Positions 1-11,839 of a stretch of 64,000 nt of DNA are shown piece by piece. Position 1 is the stretch's first letter. Every line of letters begins with the position of its first letter. The notes below the pieces were generated by a model. It was not told the origin of the DNA, made no database searches, and worked only from the letters and a program-made list of their open reading frames with translations. The DNA is from Choristoneura fumiferana (taxonomy: Eukaryota > Arthropoda > Insecta > Lepidoptera > Tortricidae): contig NC_133495.1 of the NCBI RefSeq assembly GCF_025370935.1, positions 3,037,582 through 3,101,581 on the forward strand, read 5' to 3'. Both the position numbers and the translations under genes were made by a program.

Positions 1-11
1 TGTTCACATAT

Positions 12-620
12 TTTCAACCGACTTCAAAAAAGGAGGAGGTTCTATGTTCCAATGTTTGTATTTTTTTATGTATGTTCACCGATTACTCAGTCAATTGTGG
101 ACCTAATTTCATTTTTTTTTTATTCGGAAGAGTACTCTTTTGAGGTGGTCTCATTGTCACCGAGTCAAGATCTGATGATGGGATCCTAGGGAAATAGAGG
201 GCAAACCTCAAATTTTATAGGCACACGGTTTTGGCATTTTTAGCATTAAGATAAGCATTTACAATCAGAAAGTATAATTTGGTAAACAGAACCTGATGAA
301 GAAGACCGTAGATGACCAAGAGATGACCAATGGAACTCGTTAAAGCTAAGTAATGCTCGCTCGTGTATAAGCGATCATGATTAATATACCTAGATAAGCG
401 ACTAAGAAGAAGCTTTAAGTTAATGATTCTTTCGAACTGACCTGATGCTGAAGCCGGAAGGTAGGTAATGGAACTCTGTTATAAAACAACGTAACTAAGC
501 CGTGTTTGGGCTTAATAAAATCGTTGTGAGATGATCTTTGGCTACGAATCACTTAAAAGTAAGAAATAAAGAAAAAAAATAACGAAAAAGTAAAATAGAC
601 TCCAGAAAAATAAAAACCAT
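12..620 (+). repeat. AACCGACTTC dispersed repeat, copy 1
   Basis: The segment begins TCAACCGACTTCAAAAAAGG and ends near a degenerate GACTCC. It contains CAAGATCTGATGATGGGATC and matches the copy at 48335-48835 over about 480 bp with small differences. Lepidopteran genomes carry very many such repeats; its class is not clear from sequence alone. Confidence 0.7.
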
Positions 621-704
621 GACAAAACCCTCAAACATATTTTTCTAGGTACCTACTGGCTCGAAGTCGGTGACTCAGCACGAGCCAGCAAGAGGGATTG
701 AAAC

Positions 705-1020
705 TAGGGTGCCAACATTTATTTCATCGAAATATAGTATTTTATGGAAAAATAAAAGGTAGACAAAGATTATATTTGTTACATATTTATTTTCATGTTG
801 TCAATTCAATTTGACATTGACAAGTTCGGAACCAAAGGATTATAGACGTTCGGATTTCGGTATTGGCGCGTTCTTTAATTTTTAAAATAAGTAAGGATTT
901 GTTTGTTAGATTTTGGTGTTGAAAATATAGTATTTTTGCGTACTATACATTTCTTCAACGGTATATAGTACGCAGACCCGAAATATAGTACACCCTAGTA
1001 TAGTACGGTTGGCAACCCTA
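705..1020. mobile_element. Short inverted-repeat element, AGGGTTGCCAAC family
   Basis: Left end TAGGGTGCCAAC and right end GTTGGCAACCCTA are inverted; 316 bp, no coding content. The element at 22454-22831 has the same termini. Confidence 0.55.
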
Positions 1021-1087
1021 TGAAACCCATAGTAGTTAGGTGAGGAAGACGTCCACTGCTGAACAAAGGTCTCCCGTGGTCGCCAAA

Positions 1088-1487
1088 CGAGTCATGAGCG
1101 GCGTGCAAGTTTTCTTTTCATGAAGCCCAAGGTCGGTAAGTGAGTCAGTGCCCGTACTGTTGCTCGCTGCGTATGCGTACAGCAGGACTACATGGAAACC
1201 AATGCACACGCACGTTGCGGCGCATGCGCAGCGGAGATGGAGGATAGAGGGCGACGTTGCCAAGAGCACAGCCTAAGGTATCGCCAATATTTGGAAGAAT
1301 TATATTTTTTCTTTTTACAATATTAAAATTTACTTGCAAATGTGATGAAAAACATTGTATGTCGCACGGGCGGTACTAGAATTACGAACATCGACTCATT
1401 AAAGCCCTCAGTCTTCGACTTCGGGCTTCTAATAGACTCTCGTTCGTAATTCCTTATTTACCGCCCTTAAGACACAATGTACTATTA
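1088..1487 (+). mobile_element. Hairpin-terminated element, family A, copy 1
   Basis: About 400 bp shared with 10790-11180. It ends with a 99-nt hairpin (1368-1466; outer stem GGGCGGTA with its complement, inner stem GAATTACGAAC with GTTCGTAATTC), then AATGTACTATTA. A fragment of an RTE-type tail (minus strand, ~1041-1078) lies just upstream. Confidence 0.6.
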
Positions 1488-2152
1488 CATCCTATGAAGT
1501 ACCTACGAATTTATCCTTCATAAGGAGATCAAGGTATATTAACAGGAACCAATAACTAGTTAATTGTTTTATAAGCAATTGATTAAGCAATTAAATCATC
1601 TTAATTGACATGAAAAAATATAACAAAAAGTATGATTAGTTAGCATTTATTTTAAAATGATTGCTAACAATTGCTGATATAAAAAGGCAATGAATAGAAC
1701 TTTTGCGTGACAATCGTTAGCTTTTTATATGTTTAAACAAATACTTAAATAAGAAACTCTGGCGTTACGGATTATTACAGACGAGCGTTGTAGATAAAAA
1801 TATATATCTATTTATATCTTCTATATCTAATCCCAGCCATAATAACCCGTAACACATTACACAATAGAGTAATATTAACCTGCAAGGTACAAAAAAAATA
1901 AACTGAAAATCTGAACGTAGTTTGTTCAGAGTTTAGAGTAAAGTTACATTCACAATTATGTATACATCTGTCGTGTTGTGTTGTGATGATCTCTCTCTCT
2001 CCCACTCTATAGCTTATGACACAACACAAGCCGTCACAACAGACTGCATCACTGCATCAGATTAATGTGAACGCAACCATATAAAATGTATGAAACCTTA
2101 GTAGTACCTTAGTCATTACTTAGTTATTACTTGTACTCTTATCTATTCTGTG

Positions 2153-2337
2153 CCTTAGTGTAAGTTTTCGGTTACAAAATACGTCTCGATCGCGTTCGCG
2201 TTAAAATCTCAATTTGTATGGAAACACAAACATCGCAAACGTTCCGCTAGAGGCGCTGTTCGTGTTTCCATACAAATTGAAATTTCAACGCGAACGCGAT
2301 CGAGACTTATTTTGTAACCGAAAACTTACATTAAGGG
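2153..2337. mobile_element. Fold-back MITE, CCCTTAGTGTAAG family, copy 1
   Basis: ~185 bp; arms of about 80 bp (AAGTTTTCGGTTACAAAATA, GATCGCGTTCGCGTT) surround a short centre ATCGCAAACGTTCCGCTAGA. Nearly the whole element folds into one hairpin. Confidence 0.75.
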
Positions 2338-2594
2338 TACTGAGACGTCACGACACAACACGACAGGTAAATGTGAATGCGGCTAAAAAAATCGTTTACA
2401 CTGCATTTTAAAGCATGTTGTGTAAAAAGAGTTATGATTGGCTTTTTGTATTTTTTATTTCAAGTCCAACTTTGTTACTTTTACTTTGTTTAGTTTTTTG
2501 TTTTTTCTCGACGAAACATAGATGTCGCTAGTGCTGCTACTTAAGTAGCATAGTAGAAATAAGCAACCTGAGATATGTATGCATAGGAAGAAGT

Positions 2595-2745
2595 CGTGTC
2601 TAAATTCCTGTCCAGCAGTGGTGTAGGGGTTATAGCACGCAGCACGGACTGCTGAGGACCTGGGTTTGATTCCCAGTGCTGGTCTCATTTTCTGGTTTTT
2701 CTGTGCATCCATGTCTCAGTTTGTATTTTTGTAAAAAGAGTTGTA
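2595..2745 (+). mobile_element. tRNA-derived SINE head (type 3)
   Basis: Box A-like TGGTGTAGGGGTTA and box B-like GGGTTTGATTCCC (2662-2674), 3' part CTGGTCTCATTTTCTG. No intact cloverleaf ends are seen, so it is a SINE rather than a tRNA gene. Confidence 0.5.
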
Positions 2746-2925
2746 TTATAATTTTGAAGCCATGTCTGTCTGTGGCATCGTTTAAGTGGATGGACAGATT
2801 TCGGTACGGTTTTTCTTTCGCGTTAAAGCGAAATTCCACGCAATAGTTCATAGCCTTGTTGCATTCAAATCAGTTCAGCCGTTTTTGAGATATTAAACTT
2901 TGAATTGACAAAATCTGGTATGTTT
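2740..2925 (+). repeat. Dispersed repeat with CTGTCTGTGGCATCG motif
   Basis: Shares CTGTCTGTGGCATCG and CAGTTCAGCCGTTTTTGAG blocks with 7415-7562 and 34035-34290. Confidence 0.45.
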
Positions 2926-3334
2926 CAACCTTTTCAAATTGTTTGTGACCGCATTTGCAATCATTCGGATTACATATCCTGACCTAATTTCAAATCAAAT
3001 CACTGAATCTGAAATTTTGAAAGTAATACAAAAATGAATAAAACACACTCATTGCATGTTAAATAAAAGCGGTGGGGGGGGGGCATCTTCACCCTTATGT
3101 TAGTGTTTCTATGGCCCGCACGAAGCAGTTTGCTTCATCTTTCATAATCCTTCAACCCTAGAGTGAATAGGCTGTTACTGAACCAGTGAGATACACCTTT
3201 GGCCTCATCTGCACTTAATATCAGGTGAGATAGGGGTCAAACACGGTCAGTTTCATGTAAAAAAAGAAAGCTGATATAACACTTACATTACAAGAGCCTA
3301 TACCAGGCCAACAATAATAAAAGGAAACTGTACC

Positions 3335-3603
3335 TGGGCCAATCAACTATTTTACCGACACTTTGGGCGTCTCTTGCGTTACCAAAATTGTCTCTGGAGT
3401 TACCAAAAAATCGTACTTCAAACAATATAAACAACAATATATAAATATTTCACGGTTTAATACGTTGAACTTACGTAGGATGGCATGTATTCATGTACAC
3501 CATCTATTAAATTACAGAAAAAACATGTTTACTTACAAAAATCTGCAATTGTTTGAAAAATGTCGCGGACAGATTAGTGTCGGTAAAAAAGTTGATTGGG
3601 CCA
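3335..3603. mobile_element. MITE with TGGGCCAATCAAC ends
   Basis: TGGGCCAATCAACTATTTTA at the left is inverted at the right (GTTGATTGGGCCA); 269 bp. An 84-codon frame inside is not protein-like. Confidence 0.65.
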
Positions 3604-4087
3604 CCTACCTATGTTAACATACAGCAGCAATATGTCTACATTTTAAAATGGAATAACTATTTTATTTCAATATCCAGTAGCCTTTAATTGCAGGAAATAA
3701 TTTTCAAATGTACCTACACTAAATTGCTGGCTCTACATTATGATCGAACCGGTTGGTCAACGACTATCTGATTAGATTAGTCATTACTGCTGATAAGATT
3801 TTTCCGCATCACAAATTTTCAATTTACATACATACCAAACACAATGTGCTTTTTTTGAAAAAAAAAAACCTTTTTTATATTATTTTTAACTAAATTTAGT
3901 GTTTGTTGTAAATTATTTTTGTTGTTAGGTATATAAGTATTATTTAATTATTATATGTAGTTATTATCGTTATAAAAGTTTTGTTTATTTACTATACAAC
4001 TTATATTATATTAACAAAAGTAGTGTCAAGTTTGTGCAAATAAAATAATGTAATTTTGTTAATGTATTTTTTGTAATCTAATTGGGA

Positions 4088-4640
4088 AACAATCATGTAC
4101 AACTCGGAATGTCGCACAATAATGTACGACGTGTTAATCCTAAGCATTATTGCTTCCGATTATCATGCCGTACAATATCATGGTCGCGCATTATCAGGGC
4201 GTACAAAATATTGCGCGCGCTGTAATGTACGTAGTGATAATGTAACGTGATAATCTAAATCCAATCGATTCGAATTACTAATTATGGCAATGGCAGGAAG
4301 CGAGCGAGCGAAGCGAGCGAGCAAGATTGATTCGAGCAGAAACGACTTGGTTAGGTTAGGTTCAGAAGGCTAAGGCGGGAGCGAAGCGCAGCGGAGCTCT
4401 CGTCTTAGCTTCGGTGTTAGGTATTTTTTGTATAAGCCGAGAATAACAGTTTTTGATTATCACATCGTACATTATCACTACCTACTAGTACCTACGAGTA
4501 CATTACATACAACGCGCGCAATAATTTTGTACACCCTGATAATGCACGCCATGTAATCCGTGCACATAAGCACGGATTATAAGGCCGTGCATTATTTGAG
4601 CGTGCATTAACAAGTCGTACATTAACTACAATCTAATTAA
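4088..4640. mobile_element. Element with ~105-bp inverted ends built from a repeated CATTAT motif
   Basis: Both ends hold several units of G(C/T)(A)CATTAT or its complement; the outermost is TGTACGAC.TGTTAAT. The arms invert onto each other down to GCGCGC at about 4210 and 4510. The centre has GCGAGCGAGCGAAGCGAGCG and a second GC-rich block. Confidence 0.6.
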
Positions 4641-4676
4641 AATTGTAATTGTAATGTAATATAATTTTCATAAAAG

Positions 4677-5183
4677 TTTACTTTACATATCAGAAGGTGG
4701 AGTGCATAGTATATGGTCAGCGAAAAATTAAAAAGTTAAAAAGATTAAATTAGCGCGCCTGCTCAGTCACAATTTTTTTTTTAAGTTAAAAAGGCCATGG
4801 AAATGTTGGCACAAGTCGTATACAGCCACGTCTAATGGCCGGTATCAGATATTTTGTTGGAACTCCGGACTTTTATTATTGGGTCTGTAACAGCTCGTGG
4901 TGTTTTCGGTGGAAAAATACACCTGAAGTTTATTTTTAATGAAAAAAAGGCGGCAAAGCATAAAAAACATATTGAAATAAAATTAAATGTTATAATATAT
5001 TTTGAGAAAAAGGTTATCCTAATTCAGAATTATTCACCATTTTTGAGAAAAGCTTTATATTAGTCTCGGCTGGAATAGCAATTGCTGGCTTCGTAGTAGT
5101 TAAACGGACTCTCAAGCTCGTCCATTTAATACTCATACTCAGCCAGCAATTGCCTACTTCCAGGCCACGACAATAATCTACTA
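4677..5183 (+). mobile_element. Hairpin-terminated element, family B, copy 1
   Basis: The body starts near TTTACATATCAGAAGGTG and ends in a ~100-nt hairpin (5066-5166; GCAATTGCTGGCT paired with AGCCAGCAATTGC), then AATAATCTACTAT. The body matches 57680-58174. Confidence 0.6.
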
Positions 5184-5186
5184 TCA

Positions 5187-6816
5187 CTACGCTTGCAGCC
5201 TATAGTTACTTAATATATAACTGAAATTGCTGCATTGTACGAGTGTCACATGTATTTAACTACCAATTAGATGACTTCCCAGTATGTGCAATGTAACCTT
5301 AGACCTGAAATAACTTGTTTAGTTTTCCTCAAAGCAAGCTAAGTACCAGGTTAAGTTCAGGTTCAGAGGCCTGCTACCATGGTCATAGCATGCGTCCCTT
5401 TCGCACGCACTAGCTGGTTGGAAAGGGAGGGGGGATGGGATGGATTTGCGTACGTGACAAAAAGTGCTATGGGGATATTTCAAAGTCATTATTAGATGGT
5501 GGTGCCCAGCATTCATTAAACTAGGTTTGCTAAGTGTTCTGTTTCCCTACGACATGTTCAGCTTTTTGGGGTGCACGGATAGATTGAGGCTTCATGGGTA
5601 TTTTAATACTTACGCACTGCTTTCTATTATTTTTTATACTTGTTAATTGAAATATATTATTGTTACTCTGTTAAATCTGGGCCAATCTGGGAAATAAATA
5701 CTAATTTTTGCTTGAATTAATTCTGTACGGAACCCTTCAGTCCGCGAGTCTGACTCATATTTGGTTTGTTTTTCATAGTTAATTAACCTATACGTACCGG
5801 AAGCACTTTATTACTGTTTTAAAAATTAAAAAGTAAAAAAAGTATAAAGTAGCCGGAACCCAGAAAGACGCGAAATACCTGTAATTATTTGCGACTGGCC
5901 TCAAATGATGTTTTGGAGCCGTAAATAACAGGTTTAGGGGCTTGTGTAACTCGACGGTATAACCATAAACAAGTATAGTAAACAGTATGTGAGTATTACC
6001 ATAGCTCCGAAATTTAATAGCGACTTTCTTTTTAAGCACACTGTTTGCACGTGTGGGCAAGAGCGCACAGAAATGTGAGTTGTACTATCGAATCAAATTA
6101 TTGAATCGTACGTAACCCACTGTGGAACCTTTTCACAGAAAAATAACAACTATCTATACCACGCGCCATATAAATCTGCCTAAAAGTTCATTAAGTACTT
6201 AATACTCAGTTTTGACGCATATTTGAGATACATTTTTTATGCGACGTCTTTAAGTTACTCCCGGATTGTGTTCGAATCGCTTAACGGTATAGTGCCTATT
6301 CAATTATATTGGAATTATACCTTTACAGTTTTTGTGGTAGGTACCTACTAGTCGTGGCAATGAACTTTTAGGCAAAGTTAGGCGGCGGAAGGTATAGTTA
6401 ACAGGTTATTAAAAATGTTAAAACACCAATATAAAATTAAGGCACAAGAATATCCACTAAATTTTAAAAAAAATGTACAAGAACGTTTTATGTTTGTCTG
6501 CAATTAGCATAGGTACTTAACTTGTTTTGGGTAGGTAACAGCTCTCATCAATAAATGACATTGATAAAAAAGTTGGCGGATTGTTCTTTTTTCACACCGA
6601 CTCAACACACCTTTTATGTCAATTTGCTCAAGTTAAGATAAACTTAAATCGTCATTCATAACGTCATTTGTTTAGCCGCAGTAGGTCGAAGTTCAATCGT
6701 ATGCGGGTTATTGCGGATGTATGAAGGTTTTTCTTTACAATATTACCAAACGTGTTCATGATTATCACGCCAATAGTAGCAACTGCCTCGTGAAAAAGCT
6801 TAGAAAAATACTCTTA
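5187..6816. other. No gene seen
   Basis: AT-rich DNA with short frames only. A weak fragment of a GAGTCGGACTCGC/GGGTTCCGT-type repeat is visible near 5725-5760. Nothing else is recognised. Confidence 0.5.
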
Positions 6817-6817
6817 T

Positions 6818-7133
6818 ACCGGGTGTGGCCTATAATACGAGCAAAAAATTAAAACATAGATCGTCCTCGTCAAACTAAACAACATAAGTTCAGCGACTTT
6901 TAAAAATAATGGAGTCTTTGAATTTTTCTTTTTTCTTACAAATTAAATACTGCTATCAATGTACGCCATCCTAGAACACAACTGACGTCGCCTGTCACGC
7001 TACAAACATCAAACATTTTGCTCTACATTGCTTCTTCGAATAAACTTAAAAGTCGCTGAACTAATGTTGTCCAGTTTGCGGAGTATGATCTATGTTTTAA
7101 TTCTATGCTCATATTACAGGCCACACCCGGTAT
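6818..7133. mobile_element. MITE with ACCGGGTGTGGCC ends, complete copy
   Basis: 316 bp with ~85-bp inverted arms (ATACCGGGTGTGGCCTATAA .. AAACATAGATC .. GTCGCTGAACT). Flanks are TA at each side, fitting TA-target elements. Confidence 0.75.
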
Positions 7134-7414
7134 GCAGTAGTGTATGTATAGTGAATTGTGGAATCAACTTCTGTCAGCAGTTTCCTGACAACTATGACAA
7201 AAGGTCAGCAACGGACCAATGACTCTCCTGAGTAGTTGGTACTCATGGGCGGTGGTGATTATTTCCCATCAGATGACCCGCTTGCTTGTTTTCCTCCTTC
7301 TCATAATAAAAAAAATGAATGGGATAGACAAAATAAAACTTCTCCCTCAAAGTACCTAGAGCCGAATCGGAACGCGCCTGAACGAACTTTTAAACTACCG
7401 ATGCAACAAAGGGT

Positions 7415-7562
7415 TGTTATAAGTTTGACACCAATGTCTGTCTGTCTGTGGCATCGTAGCTCTCAAAAGGATGGACCATTTCGAAGCGGTTTTTTACGTG
7501 AAAACGTATGTTTCATTAAAATAGCTTCAACCGTTTCTGAGATATTGAACTTTTCAACTATT
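7415..7562 (+). repeat. Dispersed repeat with CTGTCTGTGGCATCG motif
   Basis: TATAAGTTTGACACC, CTGTCTGTGGCATCGTAGCT and a GAGATATTGAACTTT end, as in the other two copies. Confidence 0.45.
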
Positions 7563-7877
7563 CTAGGTTAGGTTATTAATTATTAACACATTCACTAAAG
7601 GCGCCGTGAAGATTGCAACTTTCTGCCTACTAAATTGTACTTTAAATTTATTTTCTCAAACATGCTCGGAAATGTATGCGTTAATGTCACGAAATGGAGA
7701 CATGAAGTTTCTCATTTATGGCTCCCTACCACCTCCCTACATAACTTCTTGGCCTAGTCCATGAAGTATGTATGAAAATCCACTATTGTCCGCTGCTCTA
7801 ACTTTTTAAATTTGCTTATTAACATTAAACTGACAAAGGAAAAATTACGAACAGCCAACCACTCTGTAAGCATTTTA

Positions 7878-7912
7878 CGATGCGATGCGATGGATGGATG
7901 GATGGATGGATG
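7878..7912 (+). repeat. GATG/GATGC microsatellite
   Basis: GATGCGATGCGATGGATGG continuing as GATG units to about 7912. Confidence 0.8.
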
Positions 7913-7919
7913 AAATATT

Positions 7920-8068
7920 TCCTCACATTGTTTGAGAAAAGCACTATACAAACCTCGGCCAGAACAGGGATTGCTGGACTCGTTTTACCCCGTTTTATTT
8001 TAATCGTTCTACCCCGAACTCGTGCATTAATCCCTTACTTCATGGCCTCTGCAGTAATGTACTATTAT
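7920..8068 (+). mobile_element. Hairpin-terminated element, family C (3' end only)
   Basis: TTTGAGAAAAGC leads into a ~95-nt imperfect hairpin (about 7955-8049; GGGATTGCTGG against TTAATCCC), then AATGTACTATTATT. The layout matches families A and B although the sequence differs. The 5' limit is not visible. Confidence 0.45.
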
Positions 8069-8499
8069 TCGTGTCGCTTCGGCAATATACAATGTATTAC
8101 TTAATAACGTAACAAAAATGCATTCTATATTAGTAAACTTCGTGACGAGCTAGCAACTCAAAAGTGGTACGCTAAGTAAATAAATACAAGATTAGATTAG
8201 ATAGTGTATCTATTATCTCACACATTGATGAGCCAAGTGTCCTCGTGCAACGCTGCAATCAAATTGTTTGGTAAGGTTATTTACAATAAACAAATGCTGT
8301 TTTCACTTCTCATGCTCGTAAAGTTCGTGTTTATGCTGTATCTAGGCGACACAAAATTACCTTTTATGCTCTAGCTAGTCTAGTGCATAAAATAAAATCT
8401 TCGTCTAAGACCAACTGACGACCAAGGTAATCAGGTGTCAACGGCCACAAACAAAAAAGTTCTACATATTTTTAAAATAATTTTTAATTTATATAAAAC

Positions 8500-8945
8500 T
8501 AAAAAAGCGGCCAAGTGAGAGTCGGACTCGCCCATGAAGGGTTCCGTTGCACGTAGCAGCAAGTAACATAATATAAAAGTTTCCTTTACTTTACGATGTA
8601 TGACGTATTTAAAAAAACTACTTACTAGATCTCGTTCAAACCAATTTTCGGTGGAAGTTTGTATGGTAATGTACATCATATATTTTTTATAGTTTTATCG
8701 TTCTCTTATTTTAGAAGTTACAGGGGGGGGGGGGGTTGACACACATTTTACATATTAGAAACCTTCTTTCTTATATCAGTTTTTTTTTCTATTTTTGTGT
8801 GAAAATCTTAATAGGTACGGTTCACAGAATACATATTCTTTTTCCAGGTTTCAACAATATAGTTCTTATAGTTTCGCAAAAAAGTGGCTGTGACATACGG
8901 ACGGACATACAGACAGACAGACAGAACCCTAAAAATCAATCTAAC
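8500..8945 (+). repeat. Dispersed repeat, GCGGCCAAGTG.GAGTCGGACTCGC type
   Basis: AAAGCGGCCAAGTGAGAGTC and GAAGGGTTCCGTTG at the 5' side, ACAGACAGACAGACAGAACC CTAAAAA at the 3' side. A run of about 14 G lies at 8721-8735. Fragments of the same family appear at 11515-11545 and, on the minus strand, 22370-22405. Confidence 0.55.
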
Positions 8946-9436
8946 CAATCATAATAAATCAATAAAATTAAAAAATATATATATATTATAATAATGCATA
9001 AAAAATAAAAGGTACTTACATAGAAAGTGAATTATTGTTTCAACTGTTGCTATTTCATTTCCTCGCAATCGAAGTGAAAAGCAGAGTGTAAAACTTGAGC
9101 ATTAAACCCATTTCCCCTCGACGTGTCTATCCATCCTCGCCGTACCGGCTCGGGTGGCTATATGAACGTCTTTGGTAAAATGCAAGTTCTATACTATAAT
9201 ATTTTATGCACTTCAGGTTGGTTTATAGGTACGCGCGGGTTTATAGTTATTTTCTTCGTATTACTAAAACAATGTATATTTTAAAAATGTTACGTATATA
9301 CGCGATACAAAATTATTGAATCATTGAAGAATTTATGCCACACTAGGGGTTTATTTTGTTTTTTTAGGGACTAGGTACTATGGTATTCTTTCTCTATAAA
9401 ACGAACTACAAGTAATCGTGTTGGTATGTTTTATAC

Positions 9437-9806
9437 ACAGTGTTTTTTTATCCGTTAACTTCGGCAGACGACTCGGTTCATTGATATGAACTACCTGATA
9501 GTGACATTATAACGTGACACATAAGAGAGGCATCAAAAAATCCACATATTTCACTTTCTTTTGCTAAATATGTGTGAATTAAACACGGATTAGTTATGGA
9601 CTTTGATAAAAAATCATTAATTAAGGACCTTTACGCTGTTTTACTGCTAATAATTAATTACGTTAACATTTGATTATCTTTTAAATAGTTAGAGTAGCTC
9701 TGGTAGTGGCGTGGCCTACCTACTACTAGTGTCTTGGAGAAATTAACTTCATTTAAGCTGTAGATTGTCCCCTTAAAGTTAACGGATATCAAAAATAACA
9801 CACTGT
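9437..9806. mobile_element. MITE with ACAGTGT/ATCCGTTAACTT ends
   Basis: ATCCGTTAACTT near the left and AAGTTAACGGAT near the right are inverted, flanked by matching CACAGTG/CACTGT; 370 bp, no coding content. Confidence 0.55.
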
Positions 9807-10239
9807 AGATCGAAGCTTGGCGCGCTGCGAAATAAAATAAGTCGTGAACAGAAAACAATATCTTTAGCAATAGGTAGACGACGTTGCCTTGTGACGTTTT
9901 TGACTGTTTTCCTGTTTAGGCAGTTTCTTCAAAGTATACGAGTAATTATCATTCAGTAAAAGTTGTGGCAACTTTACACCTGCCACGTATTTTACCTGCA
10001 CATCAAATCCGTCAAGTTTGACGTCAATTTATATTTTGATGACGAACAAAGCGTCATTTCTTAATTAAGGTCGAACCAGTTTTTTTACAACTTATTTAAA
10101 TATGCAATTTTTCGTCACGTTTTGATTTTTATTCTAATTTGCAAAGATGACACGTTTTTTATCAGGTGTTTCGTAATTTTTGCTTTTGACAGTCACGGTG
10201 GCTGGTGACTTTCGTCGCATATGCCAAATTTAATTTGTA

Positions 10240-10362
10240 TGATAATAGGAAAATCCAAAGACTCCATTATTTTTAAAAGTAGCTGAACTAATGTTGTTTA
10301 GTTTGACGAGGACGATCTATGTTTTAATTTTTTGCTCGTATTACAGGCCACACCCGGTATAT
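10240..10362. mobile_element. MITE with ACCGGGTGTGGCC ends, right half
   Basis: The sequence from AAAGACTCCATTATTTTTAA to GGCCACACCCGGTAT matches the right arm of 6818-7133; the left arm is not found nearby. Confidence 0.65.
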
Positions 10363-10789
10363 GAAATGATTTTTTATGGTATATATCAATACAAAAATTT
10401 GTTTAAAAATTTGATATTATTAAGTCATTTAGTTTTTGGCTAGTTTTTGGCCTTTGTTACTGTATTTCTACTTCCCAAATGTAGATGGCGTTGCGTTGGA
10501 GTAGTTAAGACTCCCTAATAGTAGGTTCTAATTCATTAATGGCAACACTTCTGCTGGCGTTAATGGCGTCAGTCGTGTCAGAAAAATTTCGTTACGAAAG
10601 AGTAAGTTTTTGTTGTGTTTATTCTATTATTTTTTACAATGAAAGTAATTGATAAAGTGCAGAAACAATTTTACTTAATTTTCATCACACTTGCTCGTAA
10701 ACAGTGTCGTAATATACAGGCTACCTTAGTTGCAACCCCCCAAATAAAACCGACCTTAATGTGCTTGTCATGAAACCCGTGGTCGGTAA

Positions 10790-11180
10790 ATGAGTCATTG
10801 CGCGTACACATTTTCTTGCCATGAAGCCCAAGGTCGGTAAATGAGTCCGTGCCCGTACTGATGGTGCTGCGCGCGCTCCTGCTGCAGGACCACATGGACC
10901 ACATGTACACGCACGTTGCGGCGCATGCCGAGGGAGGGGGAGGGCGACGTTGCCAAGAGCACAGCCTAAGGTATCGCCAATATTTGGAAGAATTATATTT
11001 TTTCTTTTACAAATATAAAATTTTACTTGCAAATGTGATGAAAAACATTGTATGTCGCACGGGCGGTACTAGAATTACGAACATCGACTCATTAAAGCCC
11101 TCAGTCTTCGACTTCGGGCTTCTAATAGACTCTCGTTCGTAATTCCTTATTTACCGCCCTTAAGACACAATGTACTATTA
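10790..11180 (+). mobile_element. Hairpin-terminated element, family A, copy 2
   Basis: Nearly identical hairpin at 11061-11159 followed by AATGTACTATTA. The 5' part shows two tandem copies of a ~70-bp unit containing GGTCGGTAAATGAGTC; only one clear unit is seen in copy 1. Confidence 0.6.
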
Positions 11181-11310
11181 TTTTACAAATAATAATATGG
11201 CTTTCATACAAAATGGTTATATATCAAACTTTTGATATATATCGGATATATATCATAAATATCCGATATTTTGATATTTATAATAACTATCGGATATTTT
11301 CGAACCCTGC

Positions 11311-11409
11311 GTGCCGTCCCTCTCACTCTCGTATTTAATAATATTAGCATCAGCGGGACGGCAAGGTACGAAGATCGAATTTTGCACTGATAGTGTGTAG
11401 TATAGGCCC
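11311..11409. mobile_element. GGGCTACTACGAA palindromic MITE, decayed copy
   Basis: CGTCCCTCTCACTCTCGTAT, AATATTAGCATCAGCGGGAC and GAATTTTGCACT blocks match the family. Confidence 0.5.
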
Positions 11410-11419
11410 AACTGAAACC

Positions 11420-11486
11420 ACTGGAGGTATATGGGGGAGACATGCCCAACAGTGGACGTCCTACGGCTGAGATGATGATGATGAGT
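11420..11486 (+). repeat. RTE-type 3' tail fragment
   Basis: GGGGGAGACATGCCCAACAG, TGGACGTCCTACGGCTGA and (GATGAT)n match the 3' end of the RTE LINE at 39475-39526. Confidence 0.65.
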
Positions 11487-11728
11487 ATAGACCCTGCCCT
11501 GGCTCGACGCGCTAGCTGGCGAGCCCAACTCGCACTTGGGTGATTTTTATCCCGGCAATGATGTCAGATGATGACGTACACGGCCTCGTGGCCTTGTCAT
11601 TGTCACCACGAGTCCACGAGTGGCCCTAAGAGCTTCGCACATGCTTTTCGCTGTTTACTTGCTTAGGTAAATTCGTGTCATGTGATGTCATTTCATTGTA
11701 TGATCAATCACTATTTTGATTGAACTGG

Positions 11729-11830
11729 GGGGCTACTACGAAATTCGAATCGTAGCGTCCCTCTCACTTTCGTATTAAATAATATAAGCGTCAATATACG
11801 AAGTTTGATATTTGCACTTCGTACTGAGCG
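11729..11830. mobile_element. GGGCTACTACGAA palindromic MITE, decayed copy
   Basis: GGGGGCTACTACGAAATTCG to GCACTTCGTACTG; arms partly decayed. Confidence 0.55.
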
Positions 11831-11839
11831 GATATAAAA

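Noticed and set aside
4290..4325. GCGAGCGAGCGAAGCGAGCG block considered as a CpG promoter
   Set aside because: It is the centre of an inverted-repeat element, with no transcription-unit evidence nearby.
7236..7571. 111-codon frame
   Set aside because: More than half lies in the CTGTCTGTGGCATCG dispersed repeat.
8721..8735. G-run considered as a G-quadruplex regulatory site
   Set aside because: It is a simple homopolymer inside a dispersed repeat; no function can be inferred, and its length is unreliable.
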